Part shown: positions 1-7,935 of the stretch, piece after piece
How positions within the stretch are numbered: position 1 is the first letter of the stretch
How the letters are laid out: every line of letters starts with the position of its first letter
DNA from: Sulfurovum sp. TSL1
GTDB taxonomy: Bacteria; Campylobacterota; Campylobacteria; Campylobacterales; Sulfurovaceae
DNA: 64,000 nucleotides
Reading direction: 5' to 3'
Assembly (NCBI RefSeq): GCF_019972135.1
Contig: NZ_BPFI01000001.1
Location: 417,106 to 481,105 of the forward strand
Program-made: the position numbers and the translations under genes
Notes under the pieces: model-generated
Database searches by the model: none
What the model was told of the DNA's origin: nothing
Seen by the model: the letters and a program-made list of their open reading frames with translations, nothing else

Positions 1-103
1 TATAATATTCAGAAATTAAAAAATTAAAAATATTTTAGATGATTTTTTAGCCTATTTTTAGGTTAGCTCGCTAAAGTGCACATTATATCCTAAAGGAAAA
101 AAT

Positions 104-1024
104 ATGGATCAACAGACAAACAATGAGTATGGTATCAAGGTTGCGATGTTTATAAACGAACCCAAATATTTAGGTACTATCTCTGAAGAAGAAGCCAAAG
201 CCCTAGGTGCCACACTTTTTAGCTATACCTATGGAGATGAATCTCTAGGGTACAAACTTACAATATATTGGGCTGTAAACACACATGAAGACACCATTGT
301 TCGTGCACGTTATACGTATGAAGGAATAGCGTCCGGTATTGCAGTCAATCATATACTGGCGCTCATTTGTACGAATAAAAGCATACCACAGATCAATGAC
401 ATCTCTTACAAAGCTTTGGAACGCTTGCTGCGTGACAACCCTACGATAGAAGCACTCCCTGCTTCTGAACGCTATACGATCACTTTCGCGATTGATGCTG
501 CAAAATTGGCGGTAAAAGAGTATATTCATACACCGCTGAGCCATGAAGAAAAAACTGTTCCCTGTAAAGACAGCCCAATGAGCATTGCCTCTATCAAAGA
601 GTCTATTGAATTACATAACATCGATACACTCGAAGGCCTTGTAGAGTATACAAAAGCAGGATCTTCGGACGCTGCTTGCAAAGAGAACCTTTTAAGCTAC
701 ATTGAGGCACACCAAAAATTATTGGAAGAACAAAAAGAAGCAGAGAATGCGTTGGCGGATGTACCGTTTAGAGAACTAAGTACAGGATATAAAATTATGG
801 CAGTGGAGACTGCCATAGACAACACTGTAAGACAGTTTCTTATTATGGATGGTGGCGATATCGATGTGCTTAATGTCAAAGAGAACGGTGAGATATTTGA
901 GGTTTACATCAGTTATCTTGGTGCATGCAGTGACTGTTCCAGTTCAGGTACAGGTACACTCCAGGCCATACAAAATGCGCTAAGGGATAAACTCGATCCA
1001 AATATCTATGTTATTGCTATTTAA
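104..1024 (+). CDS. Degenerate NifU-like Fe-S scaffold protein
   Basis: 306 aa with the three-part layout of NifU. Residues 1-130 resemble an IscU domain, the middle (about 150-205) the small BFD-like [2Fe-2S] domain, and the last 75 residues are a clear NifU C-terminal domain with GACSDC, the usual GACxxC cluster-binding motif. NifU supplies Fe-S clusters to client enzymes in the cytoplasm. The IscU-like part lacks its expected cysteines (for example GIASGIAVNH where GCxSAxAS is usual), and the middle domain keeps only two isolated cysteines, so probably only the C-terminal site binds a cluster. AAAGGA precedes the ATG. I read it as a paralogue specialised as a Nfu-type carrier rather than the main scaffold; the NifU architecture is fairly sure, the role is inference. 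Confidence 0.8.
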   Translation: MDQQTNNEYGIKVAMFINEPKYLGTISEEEAKALGATLFSYTYGDESLGYKLTIYWAVNTHEDTIVRARYTYEGIASGIAVNHILALICTNKSIPQINDISYKALERLLRDNPTIEALPASERYTITFAIDAAKLAVKEYIHTPLSHEEKTVPCKDSPMSIASIKESIELHNIDTLEGLVEYTKAGSSDAACKENLLSYIEAHQKLLEEQKEAENALADVPFRELSTGYKIMAVETAIDNTVRQFLIMDGGDIDVLNVKENGEIFEVYISYLGACSDCSSSGTGTLQAIQNALRDKLDPNIYVIAI

Positions 1025-1050
1025 TGATAAAAGTAAGATCCAGGTCTTTT

Positions 1051-1086
1051 AAAAGCCATACGTTATTGTATGGCTTTATTTATTTT
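1051..1086 (+). terminator. Rho-independent terminator after the NifU-like gene
   Basis: A perfect 10-bp inverted repeat (AAAGCCATAC / GTATGGCTTT) with a 6-nt loop is followed by a T-rich tail. It lies 27 nt after the stop codon of the NifU-like gene and between convergent genes, so it may also serve the minus-strand gene that ends at 1103. Confidence 0.75.
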
Positions 1087-1102
1087 GACACTCTTTGTTA
1101 GA

Positions 1103-1357
1103 TTACTCTTCAGGACATTGATTGCATTCATCAAAAATTTCATCCATACCTTCGATAGATTTTATCTCGCTAATACATTTTTCCATTGATTTTATAAAGC
1201 TTTCTGTCACTTTACCCTCTGATTCACAATAGATCGTGAGCATACGACAGTATCTTTTGATCAACGGTAAGGGTACAATCGAACTGTCACCCATCTTCTC
1301 TTCTATTTTTTCTAAAAACTTCTTTTCACACGTGTCTGCTATCTCTTGCATGTTCAT
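1103..1357 (-). CDS. Small cysteine-containing hypothetical protein
   Basis: 84 aa, not recognised. Highly charged and probably helical, without signal peptide or membrane segment. It has five cysteines: one near residue 10, two around residues 37-44, one near 61 and a C-terminal CNQC pair. The spacing suggests possible metal binding, but no named motif fits. A good ribosome site (AAGGG, 6 nt before ATG) supports the start. It stands alone, convergent with the NifU-like gene, with no obvious operon partner. Confidence 0.6.
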   Translation of the reverse strand: MNMQEIADTCEKKFLEKIEEKMGDSSIVPLPLIKRYCRMLTIYCESEGKVTESFIKSMEKCISEIKSIEGMDEIFDECNQCPEE

Positions 1358-1584
1358 TTTTAACCCTTAATCTTTTGTAAACGTAGTGTAGCAGAAGATA
1401 GATAAAGGTGTGAAAATAAAAATCTTTTATCCCCCTATCAAATCTATACTAAAAGATTAGAACGAAACATATGAAGCAGATGTGTGAGAATTTTATATTT
1501 AATAATATCAGTTTTATATTATCTTTTTTACGTTACTATAGATAGACCAAATCATAGGTTATCTAAGAAATGAGAGGTAAAAGT

Positions 1585-2085
1585 ATGAAGTTTTGCACTA
1601 GTTGTGGTCATAAGGTTTCCCCGTCTGACCGTTTTTGCAGTAATTGTGGCATGGAATTAAGTCATGTGACCGACAATGCCGGTTTTATAAAATCGGATCT
1701 GAAAGTTCAAAATATTATTTCTGATACAAAAAAATCTGCAAAAAAAGTAAGAAAACTGCTATTACCGACATTATCAGTATTCATCGTCGGTGGAGTTGCA
1801 TTGGTAGCATACAAGATCATAAAAGATCAGGAGCAGGAAAAAGTGTACGCCGTTCGTGATCAGGCATTACAGGAACAGGAAGCTAAACAAAGGTTAATAA
1901 AACTGGAAGAATGCGTACTTGAAAATTTTGCCAATGCGCATGGTAACAGTAAGAAGGTTTGGAGTTATCTAAAGGTCATGTGTTCGTTAAAAAATGCAGA
2001 AGTGGGCAAGTATCAAAACGAATGGGGGAAAAATTTGGAATTACTCAAAAACAAGAGAGCAAAGGAAGCTATGATCGTCCATTAA
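1585..2085 (+). CDS. Zinc-ribbon, single-TM membrane protein
   Basis: 166 aa. The N-terminus is a zinc ribbon with two CxxC knuckles (CTSCG and CSNCG, 15 residues apart). A hydrophobic segment at about residues 60-78 follows, then a Lys/Glu-rich soluble tail of roughly 85 residues. The cytoplasmic ribbon with one membrane anchor is common in small bacterial proteins of unknown role. An in-frame ATG at 1570 exists, but the ribosome site GAGAGG lies just after it and 6-7 nt before the ATG at 1585, so the later start is preferred. The next gene begins close behind; both may be one transcript. Confidence 0.7.
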   Translation: MKFCTSCGHKVSPSDRFCSNCGMELSHVTDNAGFIKSDLKVQNIISDTKKSAKKVRKLLLPTLSVFIVGGVALVAYKIIKDQEQEKVYAVRDQALQEQEAKQRLIKLEECVLENFANAHGNSKKVWSYLKVMCSLKNAEVGKYQNEWGKNLELLKNKRAKEAMIVH

Positions 2086-2129
2086 AATAGATATTGACAT
2101 ATTTATTTAACTATGATAATATCCAATCA

Positions 2130-2414
2130 ATGAAATCACATAAAGTATATTTTTTAGCGATCATCATTGTTATGTTGAATGTAATGTTCTTTGCTGGTTC
2201 ATCATCTTCACTTATTGAGAATACATCGGAAACCAAAATAGAAGTTTCTCTTGAAGAGCAGGGATCGGAAGAGAAGTTAGATGAGAAGTTACTTGTCAAT
2301 ATGTCAACATTTTCGCTCAAGGATCCAACATTTTATACACTTTATGATTTTACTACACCTATTGTAGATCAACTTTATCTCAACAATATCTTTAAACCCC
2401 CTATATTCTCTTAA
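2130..2414 (+). CDS. Hypothetical small exported or anchored protein
   Basis: 94 aa from ATG 2130, or 106 aa from a TTG at 2094. A hydrophobic stretch (residues 6-22 of the shorter form) looks like a signal peptide or anchor. It is followed by an acidic, Ser/Glu-rich segment and an aromatic tail. No family is recognised and neither start has a convincing ribosome site, so coding status is only moderately supported. It lies directly after the zinc-ribbon gene on the same strand. Confidence 0.4.
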   Translation: MKSHKVYFLAIIIVMLNVMFFAGSSSSLIENTSETKIEVSLEEQGSEEKLDEKLLVNMSTFSLKDPTFYTLYDFTTPIVDQLYLNNIFKPPIFS

Positions 2415-2530
2415 AGCACGATCACACTGCCTGCATTTGTTGGTATGTACTCGTGTGATTGTTCGTATATCAATATTTAACCAATACAAAAAAATGAAAA
2501 ACATATATACATATTTAGGAGAATACACTC

Positions 2531-2941
2531 ATGAAAAAATTATTAACACTTACAACTATAGCGAGTTTTTTACTAGTTTCTAACGGATCTGCATCGTCTC
2601 AAATGACAACAAAAGAAGAACAAATGTCCAGTACCATCCAAAATGCTGCTGCTGAGGATGGGTGGACACAATATACACCGACTATGCACAATGCTGCACA
2701 ATCACTTTATTTCAAAAAAAGTATCAAAAATAAAGACTACTACACATACAGATATCAGAACAGACATCAGAATAAACGTATGACTGTGTATGCAAAAGTA
2801 GATTACACAGCAGATACTGTTAAGGTAGAATTCGTAGATAAAATAGCTATGAACCCGGGAAGACTCGGTATTGACAATAAAGTAGATAGAAGCTTGGATG
2901 AACTCAAAGAAGCAATTTCTATGAAGCTGGCTGCAGATTAA
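2531..2941 (+). CDS. Hypothetical secreted protein
   Basis: 136 aa. The N-terminus (MKKLLTLTTIASFLLVSNGS) is a classical cleavable signal peptide, probably cut after ASA-like residues near 21-23. The mature part of about 110 residues is basic, rich in Tyr, Lys and Asn, and has no cysteine or named motif. AGGAG lies 9 nt before the ATG. Probably periplasmic; function not recognised. Confidence 0.65.
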   Translation: MKKLLTLTTIASFLLVSNGSASSQMTTKEEQMSSTIQNAAAEDGWTQYTPTMHNAAQSLYFKKSIKNKDYYTYRYQNRHQNKRMTVYAKVDYTADTVKVEFVDKIAMNPGRLGIDNKVDRSLDELKEAISMKLAAD

Positions 2942-2960
2942 GAGCCGCAGCTTTATTTTC

Positions 2961-2983
2961 ATTCCCATCAGAATGATGGGAAT
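2961..2983 (+). terminator. Hairpin after the secreted protein gene
   Basis: A perfect 10-bp stem (ATTCCCATCA / TGATGGGAAT) with a 3-nt loop starts 20 nt after the stop codon. There is no T-run, so it may stabilise the 3' end rather than act as a strong intrinsic terminator. Confidence 0.5.
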
Positions 2984-3029
2984 CATTCTAGAGATGAGAA
3001 AAAGTTCTAGAACATACCGATAAGACTTA

Positions 3030-3049
3030 AGGGTCTTATTTAAGACCCT
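3030..3049 (-). terminator. Hairpin overlapping the stop codon of the small lipoprotein gene
   Basis: An 8-bp perfect inverted repeat (AGGGTCTT / AAGACCCT) with a 4-nt loop. The TAA stop of the minus-strand lipoprotein lies inside it. No long T-tract follows, so strength is uncertain. Confidence 0.45.
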
Positions 3050-3290
3050 CTGCAACAGTGATGGTCACCTGATTGGAGATAAATGTGATCATTATTCTTG
3101 CATTATCATTTTTCCATTCACAATTGCTTATTCCAAGTGTTTCTGAACATCCCTCAGGTTTACCCAGAAGTTCTACAGTTTCCTCATAGGTCATTCCGCT
3201 CTTGATTTTATCGTAATTCTCTTTAGTCACTTTGCTGCATCCACTTAACAATAAGATGAATATTGTGATGATCAAATACCGTTTTTTCAA
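3036..3290 (-). CDS. Small SmpA/BamE- or DUF3862-like lipoprotein
   Basis: 84 aa. It starts with a lipoprotein signal peptide ending in the lipobox LLSGC (Cys about 18). It then has YDKIKSGMTYEETVELLGKP, the typical opening of the small SmpA/BamE-fold modules: IxxGMT followed by a helix and LGxP. Cys 48 and Cys 57 could form a disulphide. The start is TTG, with AAAGGAAAGAG just upstream. Expected to be a lipid-anchored periplasmic protein; a specific role cannot be given. Confidence 0.75.
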   Translation of the reverse strand: MKKRYLIITIFILLLSGCSKVTKENYDKIKSGMTYEETVELLGKPEGCSETLGISNCEWKNDNARIMITFISNQVTITVAEGLK

Positions 3291-3463
3291 CTCTTTCCTT
3301 TTTATAGACTAGACTTATAAATGTATCATTTATATTTTTTGCATAGGGATTATAACAAAAGTTAAGAAAGATCACTCATAAATAGATAGGACATTCAAAA
3401 AAGATTTTATGGATCGGTTGTAATTGTATGTGGTGTTTTAAAGTAAGTTAGAAGTTATGAAGC

Positions 3464-3500
3464 GTAAGCTAAAGCCCTCAACAAGGGCTTTAAGGCTTAC
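3464..3500 (-). terminator. Terminator-like hairpin after the superoxide reductase gene
   Basis: An inner perfect 8-bp stem (AAAGCCCT / AGGGCTTT, 5-nt loop) is extended by an outer GTAAGC / GCTTAC pairing with a small bulge. It lies 16 nt past the stop of the minus-strand superoxide reductase gene. There is only a short U stretch after the stem. Confidence 0.55.
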
Positions 3501-3515
3501 AGAGTAGGGCAATAA

Positions 3516-3902
3516 TTATGCTTCTACAGTTACTTCTTTTTCCGTACCTTCCCAGATACCGTGCTTAGTACAGTAACCATGTGCATTAAGCTTAAGCTTT
3601 TTACCAGTTGGGATGATAGTAAAAGTTGTTGTGTTATGTGCTTTAGTGTTACCAAGAGTTCCCGGTACATACGTTGCTTTTGCAAGTTGAGTATCACCAT
3701 CAAAAAGTGTTACAGATTCGATATAGTGATCAAAGTCATCCGGGTGAGTATACTCGTTACCCATTTTTACAGTTACTTCAAACGGCTCACCGGCTTTTGC
3801 AGTATCTGCACAGTGAATGAATGGAGAGTGTCTGTCGATAAGGTCTTTTTTCGCTTCTCTATCGATCTCTGAAATGTCTTGGTATTTGTTGATTTTTGGC
3901 AT
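3516..3902 (-). CDS. Superoxide reductase (neelaredoxin/SORL class)
   Basis: 128 aa. Superoxide reductases reduce superoxide to peroxide at a mononuclear Fe(His)4Cys centre in the cytoplasm. The ligands are visible: His25 in DRHSPFI, His53 and His59 in HPDDFDHY, and Cys111 and His114 in YCTKHGIWE. The usual Glu of the EKH motif is Asp23 here. There is no N-terminal desulforedoxin domain, so this is the one-iron class. It is a single gene with an A-rich ribosome site (AAAAAGGAAAAAT before ATG) and its own promoter-like -10. The assignment is strong; it fits a microaerobic organism needing oxygen-radical defence without producing O2. Confidence 0.9.
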   Translation of the reverse strand: MPKINKYQDISEIDREAKKDLIDRHSPFIHCADTAKAGEPFEVTVKMGNEYTHPDDFDHYIESVTLFDGDTQLAKATYVPGTLGNTKAHNTTTFTIIPTGKKLKLNAHGYCTKHGIWEGTEKEVTVEA

Positions 3903-3932
3903 ATTTTTCCTTTTTTATTTTTTTGTGGGATT

Positions 3933-3938
3933 ATTATA
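3933..3938 (-). promoter_or_regulatory. -10 box (TATAAT) for the superoxide reductase gene
   Basis: On the minus strand a TATAAT sits about 30 nt upstream of the superoxide reductase ATG, in a very AT-rich stretch. No good -35 element is seen 16-18 nt further upstream, as is usual for Campylobacterota promoters. Confidence 0.45.
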
Positions 3939-4116
3939 GCACAAAAAAAATTAATTAGGATAAAATTTGTCTTATTTATTTCATTTTTATGTTCTTGTGC
4001 AAAACAGTACAGTCGAAAAACTCAAAAAGAGTCATTTGGTTCACTGTCATAAATCAATAGTGACGATAAAAAGAGTGTAATAGAATGTATATAAGAGGAG
4101 AAGAATCGTATAGATC

Positions 4117-4149
4117 AGACCATTCAGAACGTAACTCTTTGAATGGTCT
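4117..4149. repeat. Inverted repeat downstream of sdhE
   Basis: Perfect 10-bp arms (AGACCATTCA / TGAATGGTCT) separated by 13 nt, 16 nt past the sdhE stop. No T-tract follows on the minus strand. It could be a weak terminator or an mRNA 3'-end stabiliser for the sdh operon. Confidence 0.45.
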
Positions 4150-4165
4150 AAGAAGTAGTCATATA

Positions 4166-5056
4166 TTATGCTGTATAAAGATGTTTCGCTTTTTGAACGT
4201 GGAAGTTAAGTCCGATCTCTTTTTCTGTACATCCAAGCGCAAGCGCAACCATTTGCGGCATATGTAGTACCGGAAGTTCTACATCACGGCCCATCACTTT
4301 ACTTATACTGTCCTGGTAGGTATCCATTTTCAAGTGACACAGAGGACATGGTGTGACCATGAGGTCTGCATTGTTATCCATGGCATCCAGCAGGGCATTA
4401 CCGGCAAGCACTTCAGACGTATGGTTCGCTTGTAGTTCTACGTGGAAACCACAACATTTGTTCTTACTCTCATAATCTACCGGGTTACCTTCAAGTGCAT
4501 CGATAAGACTGTCAAGAGATGTAGGTTTGTACGGGTTTTCATGACCATTCGCATCTTCATGCAATTCAGAAGGACGGATGTTATGACAACCGTAGAACGG
4601 TGCAATATTCAGATGACTGAGTGGTACTTGTACCTTATTTTTAACATTCTCCAAACCATACTCGTCGATAAGTGTGTAGAGGAAGTGTTTGATCTCAGAT
4701 GTACCTTTGTACTCAAGCCCGACTTCCGCAAGTTTTTCGTTGACTCTCGCTTTAAGCTCCGGATCGGTATCAAGGGCATGTTTTGTCATCGCAGAGTTCA
4801 GCTGGCATGTATTACAGATCGTGATCATCGTAAGGCCCAGTTTTTCTGCATAACAGATGTTTCTCGCATTGAGTACGTGTGCCAAAAACTCATCGAAGTC
4901 CTGCAGGTGGCTTGCACCACAACAACTCGCTTCTTCCAATATAGTGATCTTGATACCCAACTTATCAGCTACTGCAAGTGTAGATGAAAGTAACTCAGGT
5001 GTAGACTGCTTCGCAGTACATCCTGTAAATAATGCATAGTGTAATTGTTCGCTCAT
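4166..5056 (-). CDS. sdhE: SdhE/MfrE-type succinate dehydrogenase (fumarate reductase) subunit, HdrB-like
   Basis: 296 aa with two CCG domains, as in heterodisulfide reductase HdrB. The first has Cys13, CCGASH and CNTC; the second has GCHNIRP, CCGFH and CPLCH. In non-classical succinate dehydrogenases and methylmenaquinol:fumarate reductases this subunit carries the cysteine-rich clusters and takes the place of the haem membrane anchor. No membrane span is visible, so membrane contact would be through amphipathic parts. It is the last gene of a minus-strand operon, 9 nt after sdhB. MfrE is the equivalent name in Wolinella and Campylobacter. Confidence 0.88.
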   Translation of the reverse strand: MSEQLHYALFTGCTAKQSTPELLSSTLAVADKLGIKITILEEASCCGASHLQDFDEFLAHVLNARNICYAEKLGLTMITICNTCQLNSAMTKHALDTDPELKARVNEKLAEVGLEYKGTSEIKHFLYTLIDEYGLENVKNKVQVPLSHLNIAPFYGCHNIRPSELHEDANGHENPYKPTSLDSLIDALEGNPVDYESKNKCCGFHVELQANHTSEVLAGNALLDAMDNNADLMVTPCPLCHLKMDTYQDSISKVMGRDVELPVLHMPQMVALALGCTEKEIGLNFHVQKAKHLYTA

Positions 5057-5065
5057 CTTTTCTCC

Positions 5066-6055
5066 TTACAGTTTATTTGTTTGTGAAATTTCAATCAGTT
5101 TTTGAACTTCATCCAAGTTTTTGATCTTTGGAATACTGTCAATGAACGGTACCCCTGAATGCCAGTGAATTTTACCGCTTTTCATCATTTTCATCGCAGT
5201 ACCTATGTGTTTATATGCACCGAGTAAGCCTTCAGAGTAGGTAACGATATCTGCTTCATCAAGATAACCGTACTTTTTCATACCTCTAAGGAAACCTTCT
5301 GCGTGTTTTGTTGCCACGTTTCGCTCAGCAATACCCTGTTCAAACTGCATGTTATGAAGTTTTGTGATCTTCTCTATAGGATTGATCTCTTTTGGACACG
5401 CTTCTGCACATTCAAAACACTTCACACAATCCCAAACACCTTGACCTGCCTGTGCAGTCAACTCCAGACGTTCTGCACCAGCACTGTCTCTCGTGTCTAC
5501 AGTAAACCTATATGCCGCAGCAAAAGCAGCAGGTCCGAAGAACTCCGGGTTCACTTCAAGAGCAGGACATGAGTAGTGACACGCACCACACTGGATACAA
5601 AGATCAGAATCCAGGAAGTTATTGAACTCACTGATAGATTGCTTTGTCTCATGTGTTGGATGAGGATCAACGTCTGCAACGACATAAGGCTTGATCGCTG
5701 CATGTTTTTCCCAGAAGTCTGATTTGTCAATGATCATATCTTTGATAGCACGTTTTTTAGAACTTGGCTCAAGCGTGATGTCATTATCAAAAAGGTCTAA
5801 GAGTTCGATAGCATTTTGTTTACAGGCAAGAACCGCTTTTCCGTTGACTTTGATTGCACAGGCACCACAGATACCGTGACGACAAGAACGTCTATAAGAG
5901 AAACTTCCGTCATGCTCCCATTTGATTCTGTTCATAAGGTCAAGGATCAAATCATCTTTTCCTACTTCCATTTCATACTGCTTTGTATATGGAAGATAGT
6001 CTGTTTCAGCATTAAATCTGAATGCTTTTATTGTTACTTTTCTAGTTTCACTCAT
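5066..6055 (-). CDS. sdhB: Succinate dehydrogenase/fumarate reductase iron-sulfur subunit (SdhB/MfrB)
   Basis: 329 aa. The N-terminal ferredoxin domain has the [2Fe-2S] motif CRHGICGAC and a distal Cys in LACKQ. The C-terminal domain has CIQCGACHYSC and CVKCFECAEACP for the [4Fe-4S] and [3Fe-4S]-type centres. It carries electrons between the flavoprotein and the HdrB-like subunit. The frame is open further upstream, but AGGAGG lies 5 nt before the second ATG of an ATGATG pair, which fixes the start at 6055. The ribosome site overlaps the sdhA stop region (10 nt gap), so translation is probably coupled. Confidence 0.93.
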   Translation of the reverse strand: MSETRKVTIKAFRFNAETDYLPYTKQYEMEVGKDDLILDLMNRIKWEHDGSFSYRRSCRHGICGACAIKVNGKAVLACKQNAIELLDLFDNDITLEPSSKKRAIKDMIIDKSDFWEKHAAIKPYVVADVDPHPTHETKQSISEFNNFLDSDLCIQCGACHYSCPALEVNPEFFGPAAFAAAYRFTVDTRDSAGAERLELTAQAGQGVWDCVKCFECAEACPKEINPIEKITKLHNMQFEQGIAERNVATKHAEGFLRGMKKYGYLDEADIVTYSEGLLGAYKHIGTAMKMMKSGKIHWHSGVPFIDSIPKIKNLDEVQKLIEISQTNKL

Positions 6056-6065
6056 CATGACCTCC

Positions 6066-7793
6066 TTAATATGTTCTTTCTTTAGGCTCAAACTTACCAA
6101 GCACTACATCACCCCATTCTTGGGTAATGTTAAAATCTTTATCCATATATGCATAGGTATGCTTCAAGAACTTCTCATCATCTCTTTTAGGGAAGTCTTC
6201 ACGATAGTGACCACCGCGGCTCTCTTCTCTGTTAAGCGCTCCGACAACAATGAACTTAGAGAACTCTAACATATGTCCAAGCTCTAAAGCTTCCTGAAGA
6301 TCTGTATTGAAAGTGTCTGATTTGTCATCTATACGGATGTTGTTAAATCTTTCCAAAAGATCATCGATAAGCGCCATTTGTCTTTCTAAAGATTCTTTAC
6401 TTCTGAATACACCTGCATCAGCGGTCATCCCGTTTTGAAGCTCGATTCTGAGTCCAGGAACCGTTTCAATACCGTTTGACGTTTTGATCTTATGCATCTC
6501 TTCGATCATTCTGTCAGCATCTGAAGCAGTAGCTTTACGCAATTCTATACCTTCATCAAGTGCCTTGATCATGTTTTCACCGGCATGACGACCAAAGAGC
6601 AGGGCTTCAAGTACTGAGTTTGCACCCAAACGGTTCGCTCCATGTACCGATACACATGAACACTCACCAGCTGCGTAGAAACCTTCTACCAATTCTCTTG
6701 GATTTTTACGAACCTGACAGTCGATATTTACGGGGATACCACCCATAGAGTAGTGCGCTGTTGCCGAAATATGAATAGGCTCTTTAAGCATGTCCTGTCC
6801 TTGGAACGCGATAGCAAGTTCACGTAGTTCCGGAAGGCGTGTTAAGATGATCTCAGGATCAAGGTGGGTAAGATCAATGTTCACTGACTGGCCATCCTTA
6901 CCTACACCTCTACCTTGGCGTACCTCTTCCATAATAGCTCTGGATACAACGTCACGTGAAGCAAGTTCCATGGCATTTGGTGCATACTTGCTCATAAATC
7001 TTTCACCTTCAGAATTGTAAAGACGGCCACCTTCACCACGTGCCGCTTCTGAGATAAGTACACCTGAACCACCAAGTCCACTTGGATGGAACTGAACAAA
7101 CTCCATATCTTCAAGAGGAAGACCATGACGTGCTACAATTGAAAGAGAATCACCCGTGTTCGCATGTGCATTTGAGTTAAATCTATAGGCTCTGGCATGT
7201 CCGCCTGTAGCGAACATCGTTACTTTTGCATTGAATATAGCCGGTTGTGAATTACGGATATTATAGGCAGCAACACCAGATACTTTTCCATCTTCATAGA
7301 GAAGATCAGCAGCATACCACTCATCAAATATCTCTACACCAGCACGGAATGCCTGCTCATAAATAGTCTGAAGCAGTGTAAGTCCTGTTCTGTCTTTTGC
7401 ATAACATGCTCTAGGCTGGGACTGTCCACCAAAAGGTCTGATAGCAATATCACCTTCTTCATTTCTTGAGAATACAGCTCCCATTCGCTCTGCCCATCTG
7501 ATAGTCTCAGGAGCTTTTGAACACATAAGTTCAACACAGTCCTGGTCTGCAAGATAGTCAGAACCTTTTACCGTATCGAACTCATGAAGTTCCGTAGAAT
7601 CATCCTTACCAAGAGCGGCGTTAATTCCACCTTGTGCTGCGCCTGAGTGAGATCTTAATGGGTGAAGTTTTGTAATAACCGCTGTCTTTTTCCCTGCTTC
7701 TGTCAACTCTTTAGCTGCTGCCAGTCCAGCTAGTCCAGAACCAACGATGACTGCGTCATATTCGTAGATTTTAATATCTGAGTTTTTGCTCAT
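6066..7793 (-). CDS. sdhA: Succinate dehydrogenase/fumarate reductase flavoprotein subunit (SdhA/MfrA), no Tat signal
   Basis: 575 aa. [10 protein letters not shown] is the FAD-binding glycine motif; [13 protein letters not shown] includes the histidine that usually carries covalent FAD; HYSMGG and the GANRLGANS stretch belong to the dicarboxylate site. It interconverts succinate and fumarate. The start at 7793 is chosen because [13 protein letters not shown] leads straight into the Rossmann fold with AAGGA about 10 nt before. The frame runs open to 7925, but that extension is Arg/Lys-rich and does not resemble a domain. MfrA of Wolinella is exported by a twin-arginine signal; neither possible start here has one, so this enzyme should face the cytoplasm. 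Confidence 0.95.
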   Translation of the reverse strand: MSKNSDIKIYEYDAVIVGSGLAGLAAAKELTEAGKKTAVITKLHPLRSHSGAAQGGINAALGKDDSTELHEFDTVKGSDYLADQDCVELMCSKAPETIRWAERMGAVFSRNEEGDIAIRPFGGQSQPRACYAKDRTGLTLLQTIYEQAFRAGVEIFDEWYAADLLYEDGKVSGVAAYNIRNSQPAIFNAKVTMFATGGHARAYRFNSNAHANTGDSLSIVARHGLPLEDMEFVQFHPSGLGGSGVLISEAARGEGGRLYNSEGERFMSKYAPNAMELASRDVVSRAIMEEVRQGRGVGKDGQSVNIDLTHLDPEIILTRLPELRELAIAFQGQDMLKEPIHISATAHYSMGGIPVNIDCQVRKNPRELVEGFYAAGECSCVSVHGANRLGANSVLEALLFGRHAGENMIKALDEGIELRKATASDADRMIEEMHKIKTSNGIETVPGLRIELQNGMTADAGVFRSKESLERQMALIDDLLERFNNIRIDDKSDTFNTDLQEALELGHMLEFSKFIVVGALNREESRGGHYREDFPKRDDEKFLKHTYAYMDKDFNITQEWGDVVLGKFEPKERTY

Positions 7794-7935
7794 AGTATCT
7801 ATATCCTTTTGTTTACAATTTGGCCTATTATATCTTTTTAGCATTAATTTTCGTAATAAATTGGAGTATAAGCGAGGAAAAGTAGGGAGGTGTACAGTTT
7901 CGTAGCGTGGCAATTCAGCCAACACTACTTGTGGA

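Noticed and set aside
4442-4987. 181-codon frame opposite sdhE
   Set aside because: Antisense shadow of a gene with all CCG motifs; no family likeness.
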